Positions 1 to 7,217 of a stretch of 29,617 nucleotides of DNA are shown piece after piece. A model generated the notes under the pieces. That model saw only the letters and a list, made by a program, of their open reading frames with translations, had not been told where the DNA came from and did not search any database. The position numbers were made by a program, and so were the translations under genes. The stretch's first letter is position 1, and each line of letters opens with the position of its first letter. Source of the DNA: WHSP01 sp040905505 (GTDB lineage: Bacteria; Gemmatimonadota; Gemmatimonadetes; Longimicrobiales; Longimicrobiaceae); assembly GCA_040905505.1 (NCBI GenBank), contig JBBDRL010000076.1, positions 1 through 29,617 of the forward strand, written 5' to 3'.

Positions 1-17
1 CCGCCCGGCAGCCCTAG

Positions 18-46
18 ATCTTATCACCCCGCGCGACCGAAGTCAA
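18..46 (-). promoter_or_regulatory. Promoter P2, leftward, tandem with P1
   Basis: On the minus strand TTGACT (41-46) is followed after 17 bases by TAAGAT (18-23), matching the sigma-70 consensus at 5/6 and 4/6 positions. The 11 bases around the -35 box (AGGGTTGACTT, 40-50) are identical to those of P1 127 bases upstream. Transcription would start near position 11 and leave the window. Hexamers and spacing are seen; activity is inferred. Confidence 0.5.
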
Positions 47-144
47 CCCTTCGGCAAAATAACCGCGGAGGCCGATAAGCCTCGATCGTCACTCACCTTA
101 GGGAGCATTTCGCGACTCATGCCCGCGGCGTGCGAGGGGCATAC

Positions 145-173
145 AATTTAGGCGGCCCAAGCCCGCAAGTCAA
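145..173 (-). promoter_or_regulatory. Promoter P1, leftward, tandem with P2
   Basis: Minus-strand TTGACT (168-173), a 17-base spacer and TAAATT (145-150) form a good sigma-70 promoter. It shares the 11-base -35 context (167-177) with P2. It lies downstream of the tRNA cluster, so it would start a new leftward transcript. The gene it serves is outside the window; tandem strong promoters suggest a highly expressed, possibly stable-RNA, operon. Confidence 0.5.
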
Positions 174-205
174 CCCTCGCGGGCAGAGCCTCGAGGACGA
201 CGAAA

Positions 206-233
206 CCCGTGGCGAAACGGGCGGAGCCACGGG
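206..233 (-). terminator. Hairpin after the tRNA cluster, possible terminator
   Basis: An 8-bp perfect inverted repeat (206-213 with 226-233, 12-base loop) lies 8 bases beyond the 3' end of tRNA-His. In the transcribed sense it is followed only by TTT, so it is a weak intrinsic terminator at best; it could also be a processing hairpin. Confidence 0.4.
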
Positions 234-241
234 CATGCAGG

Positions 242-316
242 GGTGAGCGACCGGGATCGAACCGGCGACCTCCAGGGCCACAACCTGGCGCTCTAACCAA
301 CTGAGCTACGCCCACC
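242..316 (-). tRNA. tRNA-His (GTG)
   Basis: A complete cloverleaf. The 7-bp acceptor stem (one G-U pair), D stem GCTC, anticodon stem CCAGG/CCTGG with loop TTGTGGC (anticodon GTG), and the T loop TTCGATC are all present. The histidine-specific extra G at position -1 (base 316) is encoded and faces discriminator C73 (base 242). CCA is not encoded; the next bases read CCT. It is the last gene of the Pro-Arg-His cluster. Confidence 0.96.
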
Positions 317-371
317 GTAAGCGCGACAGAGAGGTCGCGACTGAAGCTTCCGAAAAGGCAGCGAAGCCGTA

Positions 372-445
372 TGCGCCAGACAGGACTCGAACCTGTGACC
401 TACGGCTTAGAAGGCCGTTGCTCTATCCAACTGAGCTACTGGCGC
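372..445 (-). tRNA. tRNA-Arg (TCT)
   Basis: A complete cloverleaf with a perfect 7-bp acceptor stem (GCGCCAG/CTGGCGC), discriminator A, anticodon stem ACGGC/GCCGT and loop CTTCTAA, giving anticodon TCT for AGA codons. The T loop is TTCGAGT. CCA is not encoded. It is the middle gene of the cluster, 16 bases downstream of tRNA-Pro. Confidence 0.96.
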
Positions 446-461
446 GCGGCCCAACCTAAAA

Positions 462-535
462 TCGGGACGGCCAGATTCGAACTGGCGACCCCTCGCTCCC
501 AAAGCGAGTGCTCTACCGGGCTGAGCCACGTCCCG
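462..535 (-). tRNA. tRNA-Pro (TGG)
   Basis: A complete cloverleaf with perfect acceptor stem CGGGACG/CGTCCCG, discriminator A, anticodon stem CTCGC/GCGAG and loop TTTGGGA (anticodon TGG). CCA is not encoded. It is the first gene of the cluster, its 5' end about 8 bases after the start site predicted from the promoter at 550-578. Confidence 0.96.
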
Positions 536-549
536 TAAACAGACCAGGA

Positions 550-578
550 AAAGTAGAGGAAACCGGGGGGGATGTCAA
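550..578 (-). promoter_or_regulatory. Promoter of the Pro-Arg-His tRNA cluster
   Basis: A perfect -35 box TTGACA (573-578), 17-base spacer and TACTTT (550-555) on the minus strand. The predicted start (about 543) is a few bases ahead of tRNA-Pro. It lies in the gap after rdgB, so the tRNAs can be transcribed independently of the upstream cluster. The -10 match is only moderate. Confidence 0.55.
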
Positions 579-607
579 CGTCGCGAGGTCTTCGGATTCC
601 CGGGTGC

Positions 608-1240
608 TCAGCGGGCGGCGGCGAGCTCGTGTAATCGAGGCGAAGCGGCCTGCAGCGCTCGGGCCCGGTGGCTGATCCGGTTCTTCTCAGCGGGAGTGAC
701 CTGCGCGAACGTTGCATGCAGGCCAGGCACGAAGAAGAGCGGATCGTAACCGAATCCGCCCTCGCCATGCGGCCGCTCCAGGATCTTCCCATGAACCGTA
801 CCGCGGAAGACGTCCTCGCGCCCACCGGGCGTTACGACGGCAATGGCGCAGACGTAATGAGCTGTGCGGTCCTCCGGACGCGTGTCGGCGAGCGCGGCGA
901 GCAGGTGCTGGTTGTTGGCCAGGTCGAGTTCGAGGCCCCCGAGGTCGGTGCGGCCTGAGAAGCGCTTCGAGTGCACGCCCGGCCGGCCACCGAGTGCGTC
1001 GACCGCGAGCCCGGAGTCGTCGGCCAGCACGGCTCGACGACTGCGGCTGCTGAAATACCGCGCCTTGGCCAGCGCATTCTCCTGGAAAGTGGCGAACGCC
1101 TCGAGGTCTTCCTCACCTGGGTCCGGCTCCACCCCCGCGGCCGCAAGGTCGAGCAGATCGAGATCGAGAGTCGCGGGCAAAAGCTCCCAGAGCTCACGGA
1201 GCTTGTGTCGACTCCGAGTGGCCACGATGAGCTCCGTCAC
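608..1240 (-). CDS. rdgB: XTP/dITP diphosphatase (RdgB/HAM1 family)
   Basis: This cytosolic house-cleaning enzyme hydrolyses XTP, dITP and ITP to the monophosphate and pyrophosphate, keeping deaminated purines out of DNA and RNA. At 210 aa it has the normal family length. The N-terminal nucleotide-binding segment ATRSRHKLRE is at 7-16. The signature ADDSGLAVDALGG (73-85) contains the catalytic-base aspartate at 74 or 75. GGFGYDPLF (161-169) and EKNRISHRA (185-193) complete the purine-binding site. The ATG overlaps the rph stop by four bases (ATGA), so the two are translationally coupled; rph-rdgB adjacency is common in bacteria. It is the last protein gene before the tRNA cluster. Confidence 0.95.
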   Translation of the reverse strand: MTELIVATRSRHKLRELWELLPATLDLDLLDLAAAGVEPDPGEEDLEAFATFQENALAKARYFSSRSRRAVLADDSGLAVDALGGRPGVHSKRFSGRTDLGGLELDLANNQHLLAALADTRPEDRTAHYVCAIAVVTPGGREDVFRGTVHGKILERPHGEGGFGYDPLFFVPGLHATFAQVTPAEKNRISHRARALQAASPRLHELAAAR

Positions 1241-1962
1241 GAATCGCCGGCGCGGCGCTGCAGCGTAAAGAGCTCATCAATTCCGCGACTGGCGAGAGAG
1301 ACCATGGCCTGTAGCTGATCGGGCGTGAACGGCGCGCCCTCTGCGGTCCCCTGGACCTCGACCAGTCCACCGCCGTCGAGAGCGACGACGTTCAAGTCCA
1401 CCTCCGCGCTGGAATCCTCCGAATAATCGAGGTCGAGCAGGACCTCGCCCCGGATGATGCCGACACTCACGGCAGCGGCGGAAGTGCGGAACGGCGAGCG
1501 TTCCAGCGCCCCCCCGGCGACCAGCCAACGGCAAGCGTTGCGGAGTGCCACGGCACCACCGGTGATCGAAGCCGTCCGTGTTCCTCCATCCGCCTGGAGG
1601 ACGTCACAGTCGACGCGAATGGTGCGTTCGCCGAGTGCCTGGAGATCGACGCAGGCCCGTAGGCTCCGTCCGATCAGGCGCTGAATCTCCTGAGTCCGCC
1701 CGCCGAGCGCGTTCCGCTCACGGGATGTGCGGGTGTGGGTGGCGCGGGGAAGCATCGCGTATTCCGCGGTGACCCATCCGCGCCCCGTCCCCTTCCGCCA
1801 TCCGGGGACACTCTCCTCCACGGAGGCCGTACAGAGAACCCGGGTGGAGCCCATTGAGATCAGGCATGAGCCTTCTGCGTATGGCGCCGCGTCGATCTCG
1901 AATGCCACGGCACGCATCGCCTCCGCGTGTCGCGAAGCATGCCGGCTGGTCTGTGGGGTCAT
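1237..1962 (-). CDS. rph: Ribonuclease PH
   Basis: A phosphate-dependent 3'-5' exoribonuclease that trims tRNA 3' trailers and releases nucleoside diphosphates; the family forms hexameric rings. At 241 aa it is full length. Recognisable blocks are GSTRVLCTASVEE (38-50), GWVTAEYAMLPRATHTR (62-78), GGRTQEIQRLIGRSLRA (87-103) with the phosphate-site arginine, DVLQADGGTRTASITG (120-135), and LLDLDYSEDSSAEVDLN (175-191) with the metal-binding aspartates. Since none of the four tRNAs in this window encodes CCA, 3' trimming by such an enzyme followed by CCA addition would be required. It overlaps hldE2 and rdgB by four bases on either side. Confidence 0.96.
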   Translation of the reverse strand: MTPQTSRHASRHAEAMRAVAFEIDAAPYAEGSCLISMGSTRVLCTASVEESVPGWRKGTGRGWVTAEYAMLPRATHTRTSRERNALGGRTQEIQRLIGRSLRACVDLQALGERTIRVDCDVLQADGGTRTASITGGAVALRNACRWLVAGGALERSPFRTSAAAVSVGIIRGEVLLDLDYSEDSSAEVDLNVVALDGGGLVEVQGTAEGAPFTPDQLQAMVSLASRGIDELFTLQRRAGDS

Positions 1963-2447
1963 GAAGTCTCCGCTCTCTTCGTGCGTTGAATGAGGCCTGT
2001 CGTGGACCGGCCGGGAAGCAGTGGTGCGATGATCACCTCGCCACCGGCGCGGATGACCTCGGTCCCCCCGACGACCTGTTCGGGACTGTAGTCGCCACCT
2101 TTGACGAGAACGTCGGGGACCAGCGCTCGAATGAGCTCCCGCGGAGTATCGTCATCGAAGATCGTCACCGCATCGACACTCGCCAGGGCCGCGATGACCA
2201 AACCACGGTCCTCTTCGGAATTGATGGGTCGGCCGGCACCTTTGAGCGCGCGAACCGAACGGTCCGAATTCAGGCCGACGAGCAGAAAGTCTCCGAGGGC
2301 CCGGGCATACTCCAGATACTCCACATGGCCGCGGTGAAGAATGTCGAAGCAGCCGTTGGTGAAAACGACGCGGCCGGTGCGTTGCGTCGGGCCGAAGCGC
2401 TCGAGCAACTGTCCGCTCGTGAGGACCTTCGCTGTCAACTGAGGCAT
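1959..2447 (-). CDS. hldE2: D-glycero-beta-D-manno-heptose 1-phosphate adenylyltransferase
   Basis: This enzyme transfers AMP from ATP to heptose 1-phosphate, giving ADP-heptose for the lipopolysaccharide inner core. The 162-aa protein corresponds only to the C-terminal (RfaE2) half of the bifunctional E. coli HldE; the kinase half is not in this window. The nucleotidyltransferase motif FTNGCFDILHRGH spans 29-41 with the HxGH catalytic element at 38-41. GLNSDRSVRALKG (58-70), GRPINSEEDR (72-81) and VLVKGGDY (113-120) follow the family pattern. The stop overlaps the rph start (ATGA), and it starts 10 bases after hemC. It may alternatively serve a heptose-containing polysaccharide, but LpxH and LptE nearby favour LPS. 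Confidence 0.92.
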   Translation of the reverse strand: MPQLTAKVLTSGQLLERFGPTQRTGRVVFTNGCFDILHRGHVEYLEYARALGDFLLVGLNSDRSVRALKGAGRPINSEEDRGLVIAALASVDAVTIFDDDTPRELIRALVPDVLVKGGDYSPEQVVGGTEVIRAGGEVIIAPLLPGRSTTGLIQRTKRAETS

Positions 2448-2457
2448 GGGCGCGGTG

Positions 2458-3429
2458 TCAGGGAGCAGGAATTCCCGGCGAGTATGGTTCGCCCCGAATG
2501 TCTCGCAAGATCGCGTCAGCTCCCTGGTTTCTCAGTATGTCGGCGAGCTCCAGGCCCAGTGCCTCCGCCCCGTTTGCCCGGCCTGTCGCCCAGCCGCGTA
2601 GCACGTGCTCGCCGTCGATGTCGGCGACCAGTCCGTCGATCCGCATCTGACCATCGTTCTGCGTCGCCAGCGCGCCGATGGGAATCTGACATCCGCCCTC
2701 GAGCGAACGCAGGAGGGCGCGTTCGGCAGCGACGCAATCGGCCGTCAGGGGGTCGTGAATCGCTCGCAGGAGTTCCGACAGCTCCATGTCCTCAGCTCTC
2801 GCGACGATCGCGAGGGCACCCTGCCCTACGGCCGGCAGCCAGTCCGGTGGATCCAATCGCTCGCTGATTCGGTCGGCGAGCCCGAGCCGAACGACTCCCG
2901 CCACCGCGAGGATCACTGCGTCGTACTCGCCGGCGTCGAGTTTCCGCAGGCGTGTATTGAGATTTCCACGGAGGTCCAGGACCTCGATATCCGGACGGAC
3001 GTGACGCAGTTGCGCTCTGCGGCGCAGCGAGCTCGTGCCGACACGGGCGCCAGGGGGGAGGTCCGCGAGCGACGCGCTGCCTCCCAGCGGCCCGATCAGC
3101 GCGTCCCGCGGGTCCGCGCGGCGGCCGATGGCGCCGAGGGTGAGCCCATCCGGCAGTGTCGTCGGCACGTCCTTGAGCGAGTGCACGGCGAGATCGGCTC
3201 GACCGGCGAGGATCGCCTCGTCGAGCTCCTTGGTGAAGAGGCCCCGGTCGCCGATCCGGGCCAGCGGCACGTCGAGAATTTTATCGCCGGTGGTTTTGAC
3301 GACGGCGATCTCGACACGAAGAGCGCTATGGGCCTCGATTAGCTGGGCGCGCACGCTCTCCGCCTGCCAGAGCGCGAGCTGACTGCCGCGCGAGGCGATG
3401 CGCACAAGGCGCTCTGCGGAATCTACCAC
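2458..3429 (-). CDS. hemC: Porphobilinogen deaminase (hydroxymethylbilane synthase)
   Basis: It condenses four porphobilinogen units into hydroxymethylbilane in heme and corrin biosynthesis. The 323-aa protein has the usual three-domain length. IASRGSQLALWQAE (11-24) opens domain 1. HSLKDVP (83-89) carries the catalytic aspartate at 87. The arginine-rich segment GTSSLRRRAQL (131-141) binds the propionate chains. LEGGCQIPIGA (243-253) carries Cys247, which anchors the dipyrromethane cofactor. The start is a GTG that overlaps the lptE stop (TGGTAG) by seven bases. No other heme gene is nearby, so its place in an envelope cluster looks like simple co-transcription. Confidence 0.95.
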   Translation of the reverse strand: MVDSAERLVRIASRGSQLALWQAESVRAQLIEAHSALRVEIAVVKTTGDKILDVPLARIGDRGLFTKELDEAILAGRADLAVHSLKDVPTTLPDGLTLGAIGRRADPRDALIGPLGGSASLADLPPGARVGTSSLRRRAQLRHVRPDIEVLDLRGNLNTRLRKLDAGEYDAVILAVAGVVRLGLADRISERLDPPDWLPAVGQGALAIVARAEDMELSELLRAIHDPLTADCVAAERALLRSLEGGCQIPIGALATQNDGQMRIDGLVADIDGEHVLRGWATGRANGAEALGLELADILRNQGADAILRDIRGEPYSPGIPAP

Positions 3430-3932
3430 TGCGACTGCGCCCCTTCGATGATGGTCTGGATCAGCTCTTCCACGGCGCGAGCCCTCCCCTGCTCCGGCGA
3501 CTCACTCTCGGTCTGGAAGTTTCCCACGACGGAGCGGCCACTGCCTGACCACAACGGCCGGTCTTCCCGCAGATCGTAGATCTCGGCCTGGTAGGTGATT
3601 CGCACCTCCCTCTGGAGGACGGAAACGCCGCTTCCCGTCTGGCCGGACGACGGTCGCACGCTCGCGGCCGTCTCCTCATACCCGGTGATCCGGCCTCGCA
3701 CGACGGCGTCGGCGAGCTCCTCGGCTGCGAGGTTGACGCCCAGATTCCGCGGGAGCTCGGCCTGCATGCGGCTTTCGATCTCACTCTCGAGCAGCGGCTG
3801 AGTGGTCGTATTCTCGAAGGGTTCGATCGCGACAGTGCGGATGTGCCCCGGGAGGCCTCCACCGGCAAACGAATACACGCATCCACTCAGCAGCCCCAGG
3901 ATCGCTGCGGCTCCGATGACTCTAAACGGCAT
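3423..3932 (-). CDS. lptE: LPS-assembly lipoprotein LptE
   Basis: LptE is the outer-membrane lipoprotein that plugs the LptD barrel and helps insert lipopolysaccharide. The 169-aa protein has a short signal peptide ending in the lipobox LLSGC, with Cys18 as the lipidated residue. The following segment (about 28-56: HIRTVAIEPFENTTTQP and beyond) and the C-terminal pattern of amphipathic strands plus the helix RARAVEELIQTII match the LptE/RlpB-like family. It overlaps the upstream lipoprotein gene by 11 bases and hemC by 7. LptD is not in the window. The family call rests on pattern and context, since the sequence is poorly conserved. Confidence 0.82.
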   Translation of the reverse strand: MPFRVIGAAAILGLLSGCVYSFAGGGLPGHIRTVAIEPFENTTTQPLLESEIESRMQAELPRNLGVNLAAEELADAVVRGRITGYEETAASVRPSSGQTGSGVSVLQREVRITYQAEIYDLREDRPLWSGSGRSVVGNFQTESESPEQGRARAVEELIQTIIEGAQSQW

Positions 3933-4632
3933 CAGGCCTCCAGATGTCAGACGGAAAGGGGTCGTGCTCGCGGAACCCCTCGAACTCGAGGATCAGATCC
4001 CGGTACTGGGTCCAGTCCCGATAACGAGTGCGGGTGAGTAGGCCGGTATCATCATGTTCCAGACTCACCGTCTCGAGGACTCCGCTCCGATTCGCCCGTT
4101 GCAGCCGGGACAGTCGGAACCCGCGATCGCTACTGCCGGAAAAGGTATACACGAAAACTTCCCCGTCCGGCCTTTCGTACCGTAGCTCGGCACCCGTCGG
4201 CGTTTCGTTCGCAGTGGCGAGTGTCGCGTCGCGGGGCGGCACGAGCGCACCGAGCGCCGACCAGAGGAGCGCTGGTGAAGGTAGAGCTACAGCCGCTGCT
4301 GCGGGGGGCAAGCGATAGCTCCCCGCGACCAGCGCAGCCGACAGATAGGTCTCCCCGCGCGGTCCGAAGAGGTCGATGCGCGCGCGATCGGGCGCCTCCA
4401 CCCGCCCCACTCCCTGGCCGCTCACTCGTGACCCGCGCTCCTCGAGAGTCCACGCGAAGTCCACCTGGGCCGGACTGGCCGGTAGGGTCTCAGCCCGGAT
4501 CCGGGCCGCGAATTCTTCGGGTTCGGCCACGAGTTCGCCTTCCGGGTCCGCCAGGCGCGCGGCACAGCCCGCCAGCAGGAATACCAGGAGGGCAAGCTCG
4601 ACCGGATGGCGGCGTCTCACGAACACCTTCAA
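3922..4632 (-). CDS. Envelope lipoprotein, LolB/LppX-like
   Basis: A 236-aa lipoprotein precursor whose signal peptide ends LLAGC, with Cys23 as the probable lipid anchor. The mature part (about 45-225) alternates short beta-strand segments such as RARIDLFGPRGETYLSAALV and GELRYERPDGEVFVYTF, then LSRLQRANRSGVLETVSLEH. That is the antiparallel half-barrel pattern of LolB/LppX-type lipid- or lipoprotein-binding proteins. No motif assigns a substrate, so LolB itself is only a possibility. It is tightly packed between the HEAT/cyclophilin lipoprotein (ATGA overlap) and lptE (11-base overlap), which supports a role in outer-membrane assembly. Confidence 0.6.
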   Translation of the reverse strand: MKVFVRRRHPVELALLVFLLAGCAARLADPEGELVAEPEEFAARIRAETLPASPAQVDFAWTLEERGSRVSGQGVGRVEAPDRARIDLFGPRGETYLSAALVAGSYRLPPAAAAVALPSPALLWSALGALVPPRDATLATANETPTGAELRYERPDGEVFVYTFSGSSDRGFRLSRLQRANRSGVLETVSLEHDDTGLLTRTRYRDWTQYRDLILEFEGFREHDPFPSDIWRPDAV

Positions 4633-6737
4633 TTCAGCTCACGATTGGAGTCCGGCAGCCTTCTGACGGAGGTGATCACGTCACCGGGCAGGAGCCTCTC
4701 GAGCACTTCGTGCCCGACGACCACCTCACCGAAGACGGTGTACCCTCCATCGAGGTGCGGCTGCGGAACATGTGTCATGAAGAACTGGCTTCCGCCTGTA
4801 TCAGGCCCGGAAAGGGCCATCCCGAGTGTGCCGGCACCGAAACGCCGGCGATTGATCTCATCGCGAATGCTATACCCCGGACCTCCCGAAGTGTCACCAC
4901 GAGGATCACCGCCCTGGACCACGAAATTCGGCACGACGCGCGGCCACTGCTGACCATCGAAAAAGCCGGCATCCGCTAGTTCGAGAAAGCTCGCGACGGT
5001 GAGGGGTGCCTCGTACGAAAACAATGCCAGCTCGATCGAGCCCGCCGATGTGTCGATAACGACACGGGGCGATTGGCGTTGATCGGCGACGGGCGCGACC
5101 CAGTCTCGGATCAGCGTCCGGTACTCCGTGTGGTTTCTCGCCGTTTCAATGGGGTAGGCGTCACCCCATGCGCGCCGGGCCGCATCGCCGAACAGGGCCA
5201 CGGCCTGGCGGCGGACCAGGTGGTCCTCGGGAGGCGAGAAGCGGGTGAACAGGATGCGCTCCGGGGAAATACCGGTGCCGGCCCCCAGGCTCGCGAGGGC
5301 GTCGAGGGCAGCGAGAGCCGCGTCGTTCTGTTCATCATCCTGCGCGGCGCCGTACGCATCGAGCAGCTCCGGATAGATCGATCCGTCGGCCAGGTCGCCG
5401 AGGCCCCGGATCGCCGCCGAACGGACCTGGACGTCCGACACCTGTAGTGCTTCGCGGAGCAGGAGCCGGATCTTCAGGGTGGAATCCTGGCTCGCCACAG
5501 CCACGACAGCATCCACAGCCACTGCGGCGACGCGAGGATCAGGATCCCTGATCAGGACTTCCAGTGTCGGAAGGCTTGGCGCACCCTGACCGACTAGTGC
5601 GCGCGCCAGCCCGGCGCGGAGCCGCCAGCGCGGTTCCAGGAGAAGCTCTCTGAGGAGTTCCGTGACCGCCGAACCACCGACCGAACCCAGCGCCTCCACG
5701 GCGGCGACTCGGACGGCCTCGGACTCTCGCCGGTCGGATGCGAGTGCCCGCAGTGACGGACCCGCTGCCGCCGCGGCCGGCCCGAGCCTGCCGAGAGATT
5801 CCGACGCGGCGATCACTTCATGAGGCGCGTCGTGGGTGAGCGCTGCTTCGAGCGCTGCCACCGCTTCAGCGTCGGCATAGGTCCCGAGCGTCCGAAGCGC
5901 GTCGATCCGGACGGCGTACGCTGAATCCTGGACCGCGGCGAGAAGTGCCCCAAGAGCGCGATCGGGTGCGACGCTCGACGCCACCACCGTGGAACGGGCG
6001 AGCCCGCGCAAACTGAAGGCGCGAACAAGGGGGTGTGGGTCCTCGAGCGTGGAGAGCAGGTGCGGAACCGCGTCGGGAATACTTCGCCGCGTGAGGCCGT
6101 AGACGGCGCGCCAGCGAATCTCCGGGTCCCGTGCGCTCAGCCAGCGAGCGAACGGCTCGATTCTGGACTCACCCGCCCGCCACGCCGCGAGCAGCGCCTC
6201 CTGAACCGCGGGCCCGGCCTGCGGATCGTTCACATCGGCCGTGAGCAGGAACGATGCGATGGCCTGGCGAGCGTCATCCGTTCCAATCTTGCCCAGCGCG
6301 GTGGCCGCTTCGGCGCCGACGGACCCGCCGAGATCCCCCAGCGCACCATGAAGCATCTGCACCAGAGAAGCGGTCGATGCGGTGTCGCGTAGCTGCCCGG
6401 CCGCGAATGCGGCAGTTGCGGCCACGGAAGTGTCACGATCCTGCAGCAACCCACGCATGAGCCAGCGATTTCCCGGGGTATCGACACGAGCGGCGGCGAG
6501 CGCCGCGTGCGAACGGAGCGTCGGATCGCTGGCGGTGCCCGCAGCCGTGAAGATCGCGGCGGCATACTCTCGCCTATCGACCGTTTCGAGTAGCGAAGCG
6601 ACCGTGGCGATCTCCCGTTCTTCGAGCGGCTCCGGCGGCGGCGGCAGAGGCGGCGCCAGCGTGACGGTCGCCGGTGCGCACGCGACCATGACCAGAGCGA
6701 CGGCGACGAGGAAGCCGCCGTTCCGCAGCTCAGCCAT
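4629..6737 (-). CDS. HEAT-repeat lipoprotein with C-terminal cyclophilin domain
   Basis: A 702-aa predicted periplasmic or outer-membrane-attached peptidyl-prolyl isomerase. The N-terminus (MAELRNGGFLVAVALVMVAC) is a signal peptide with a lipobox-like end at Cys20, though Met at -3 is not ideal. A proline stretch (29-37) precedes about 12 HEAT-type helical repeats (roughly 45-540; e.g. VRAAVEALGSVG-like units). Residues 557-702 are a cyclophilin: RVVPNFVVQGGD carries the catalytic arginine and glutamine, followed by GTLGMALSGPDTGGSQFF. The frame could begin 29 codons earlier. The ATG at 6737 was preferred because it gives the signal peptide and overlaps the thioesterase stop by only 8 bases. 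It probably chaperones envelope proteins; the HEAT scaffold's partner is unknown. Confidence 0.85.
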   Translation of the reverse strand: MAELRNGGFLVAVALVMVACAPATVTLAPPLPPPPEPLEEREIATVASLLETVDRREYAAAIFTAAGTASDPTLRSHAALAAARVDTPGNRWLMRGLLQDRDTSVAATAAFAAGQLRDTASTASLVQMLHGALGDLGGSVGAEAATALGKIGTDDARQAIASFLLTADVNDPQAGPAVQEALLAAWRAGESRIEPFARWLSARDPEIRWRAVYGLTRRSIPDAVPHLLSTLEDPHPLVRAFSLRGLARSTVVASSVAPDRALGALLAAVQDSAYAVRIDALRTLGTYADAEAVAALEAALTHDAPHEVIAASESLGRLGPAAAAAGPSLRALASDRRESEAVRVAAVEALGSVGGSAVTELLRELLLEPRWRLRAGLARALVGQGAPSLPTLEVLIRDPDPRVAAVAVDAVVAVASQDSTLKIRLLLREALQVSDVQVRSAAIRGLGDLADGSIYPELLDAYGAAQDDEQNDAALAALDALASLGAGTGISPERILFTRFSPPEDHLVRRQAVALFGDAARRAWGDAYPIETARNHTEYRTLIRDWVAPVADQRQSPRVVIDTSAGSIELALFSYEAPLTVASFLELADAGFFDGQQWPRVVPNFVVQGGDPRGDTSGGPGYSIRDEINRRRFGAGTLGMALSGPDTGGSQFFMTHVPQPHLDGGYTVFGEVVVGHEVLERLLPGDVITSVRRLPDSNRELN

Positions 6738-7155
6738 CTGACAGCCTTGCGACGAGGTCCGCGGGCAGCGTCCTTGGCCGCGAGTCGGGACCGAGCGCGA
6801 CGAGCCGGGTGCTCGCCGTAGCAAGTTCGCGATCGGCGCTGCCGCCGAGCTCTTTCAGTCGGAGAATTCTGTACCCGAAGGTGACGATCCGCGACCGGAC
6901 TCCTTCGATCCAGGCTTCGGCACGTATCAGGTCATCGTAGCGTGCCGCGGCCAGATACCGAATCGACGCGTCCGCGACGGCGAGCAACACACCTTCCTTC
7001 TCGAGGGCCGAATAAGGGGCTCCACGCTCTCGGATCAGCTCAGTCCGCGCCATCTCGCACCAGATGAGATAATTAGCATGATAGACGACGCCCATCTGGT
7101 CCGTCTCTGCGTAGCGGACCCGGAATTCTACGGCGGAACGCATCTGATCCCGCAT
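6730..7155 (-). CDS. Acyl-CoA thioesterase, YbgC/4-hydroxybenzoyl-CoA family
   Basis: A 141-aa single hotdog-fold thioesterase of the YbgC type, which hydrolyses acyl-CoA (or acyl-ACP) in the cytoplasm. The signature FRVRYAETDQMGVVYHANYLIWCEMARTE starts at 11; Asp19 is the catalytic residue and YHANY (25-29) the conserved loop. In proteobacteria ybgC sits with tol-pal, whereas here it opens a cluster of LPS-assembly genes. A second ATG four codons in (7143) has GGGA just upstream and is an equally possible start; the longer form was kept because its distance to Asp19 matches E. coli YbgC. Substrate is not determinable. Confidence 0.85.
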   Translation of the reverse strand: MRDQMRSAVEFRVRYAETDQMGVVYHANYLIWCEMARTELIRERGAPYSALEKEGVLLAVADASIRYLAAARYDDLIRAEAWIEGVRSRIVTFGYRILRLKELGGSADRELATASTRLVALGPDSRPRTLPADLVARLSDG

Positions 7156-7179
7156 CAGCGGCCGCGTCGCGAGCTGCTA

Positions 7180-7208
7180 TTGTCGCCTTCGCGCCACACC
7201 GGTAGTTT
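7180..7208 (+). promoter_or_regulatory. Candidate lpxH promoter
   Basis: In the 62-base divergent gap TTGTCG (7180-7185), a 17-base spacer and TAGTTT (7203-7208) resemble a sigma-70 promoter at 4/6 and 3/6 positions. The start site would be near 7215, only about three bases before the lpxH ATG, and no Shine-Dalgarno sequence precedes that ATG. A leaderless or near-leaderless mRNA would follow if this is right. Confidence 0.33.
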
Positions 7209-7217
7209 GCCGCTCCC

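Noticed and set aside
40..177. Direct repeat AAGTCAACCCT as a mobile-element or attachment-site trace
   Set aside because: The two copies coincide with the -35 regions of two well-spaced promoters, which explains them.
242..535. tRNA cluster as an integration site of a mobile element
   Set aside because: All three tRNAs are intact, with no integrase, no repeated tRNA 3' ends and no change in composition nearby.
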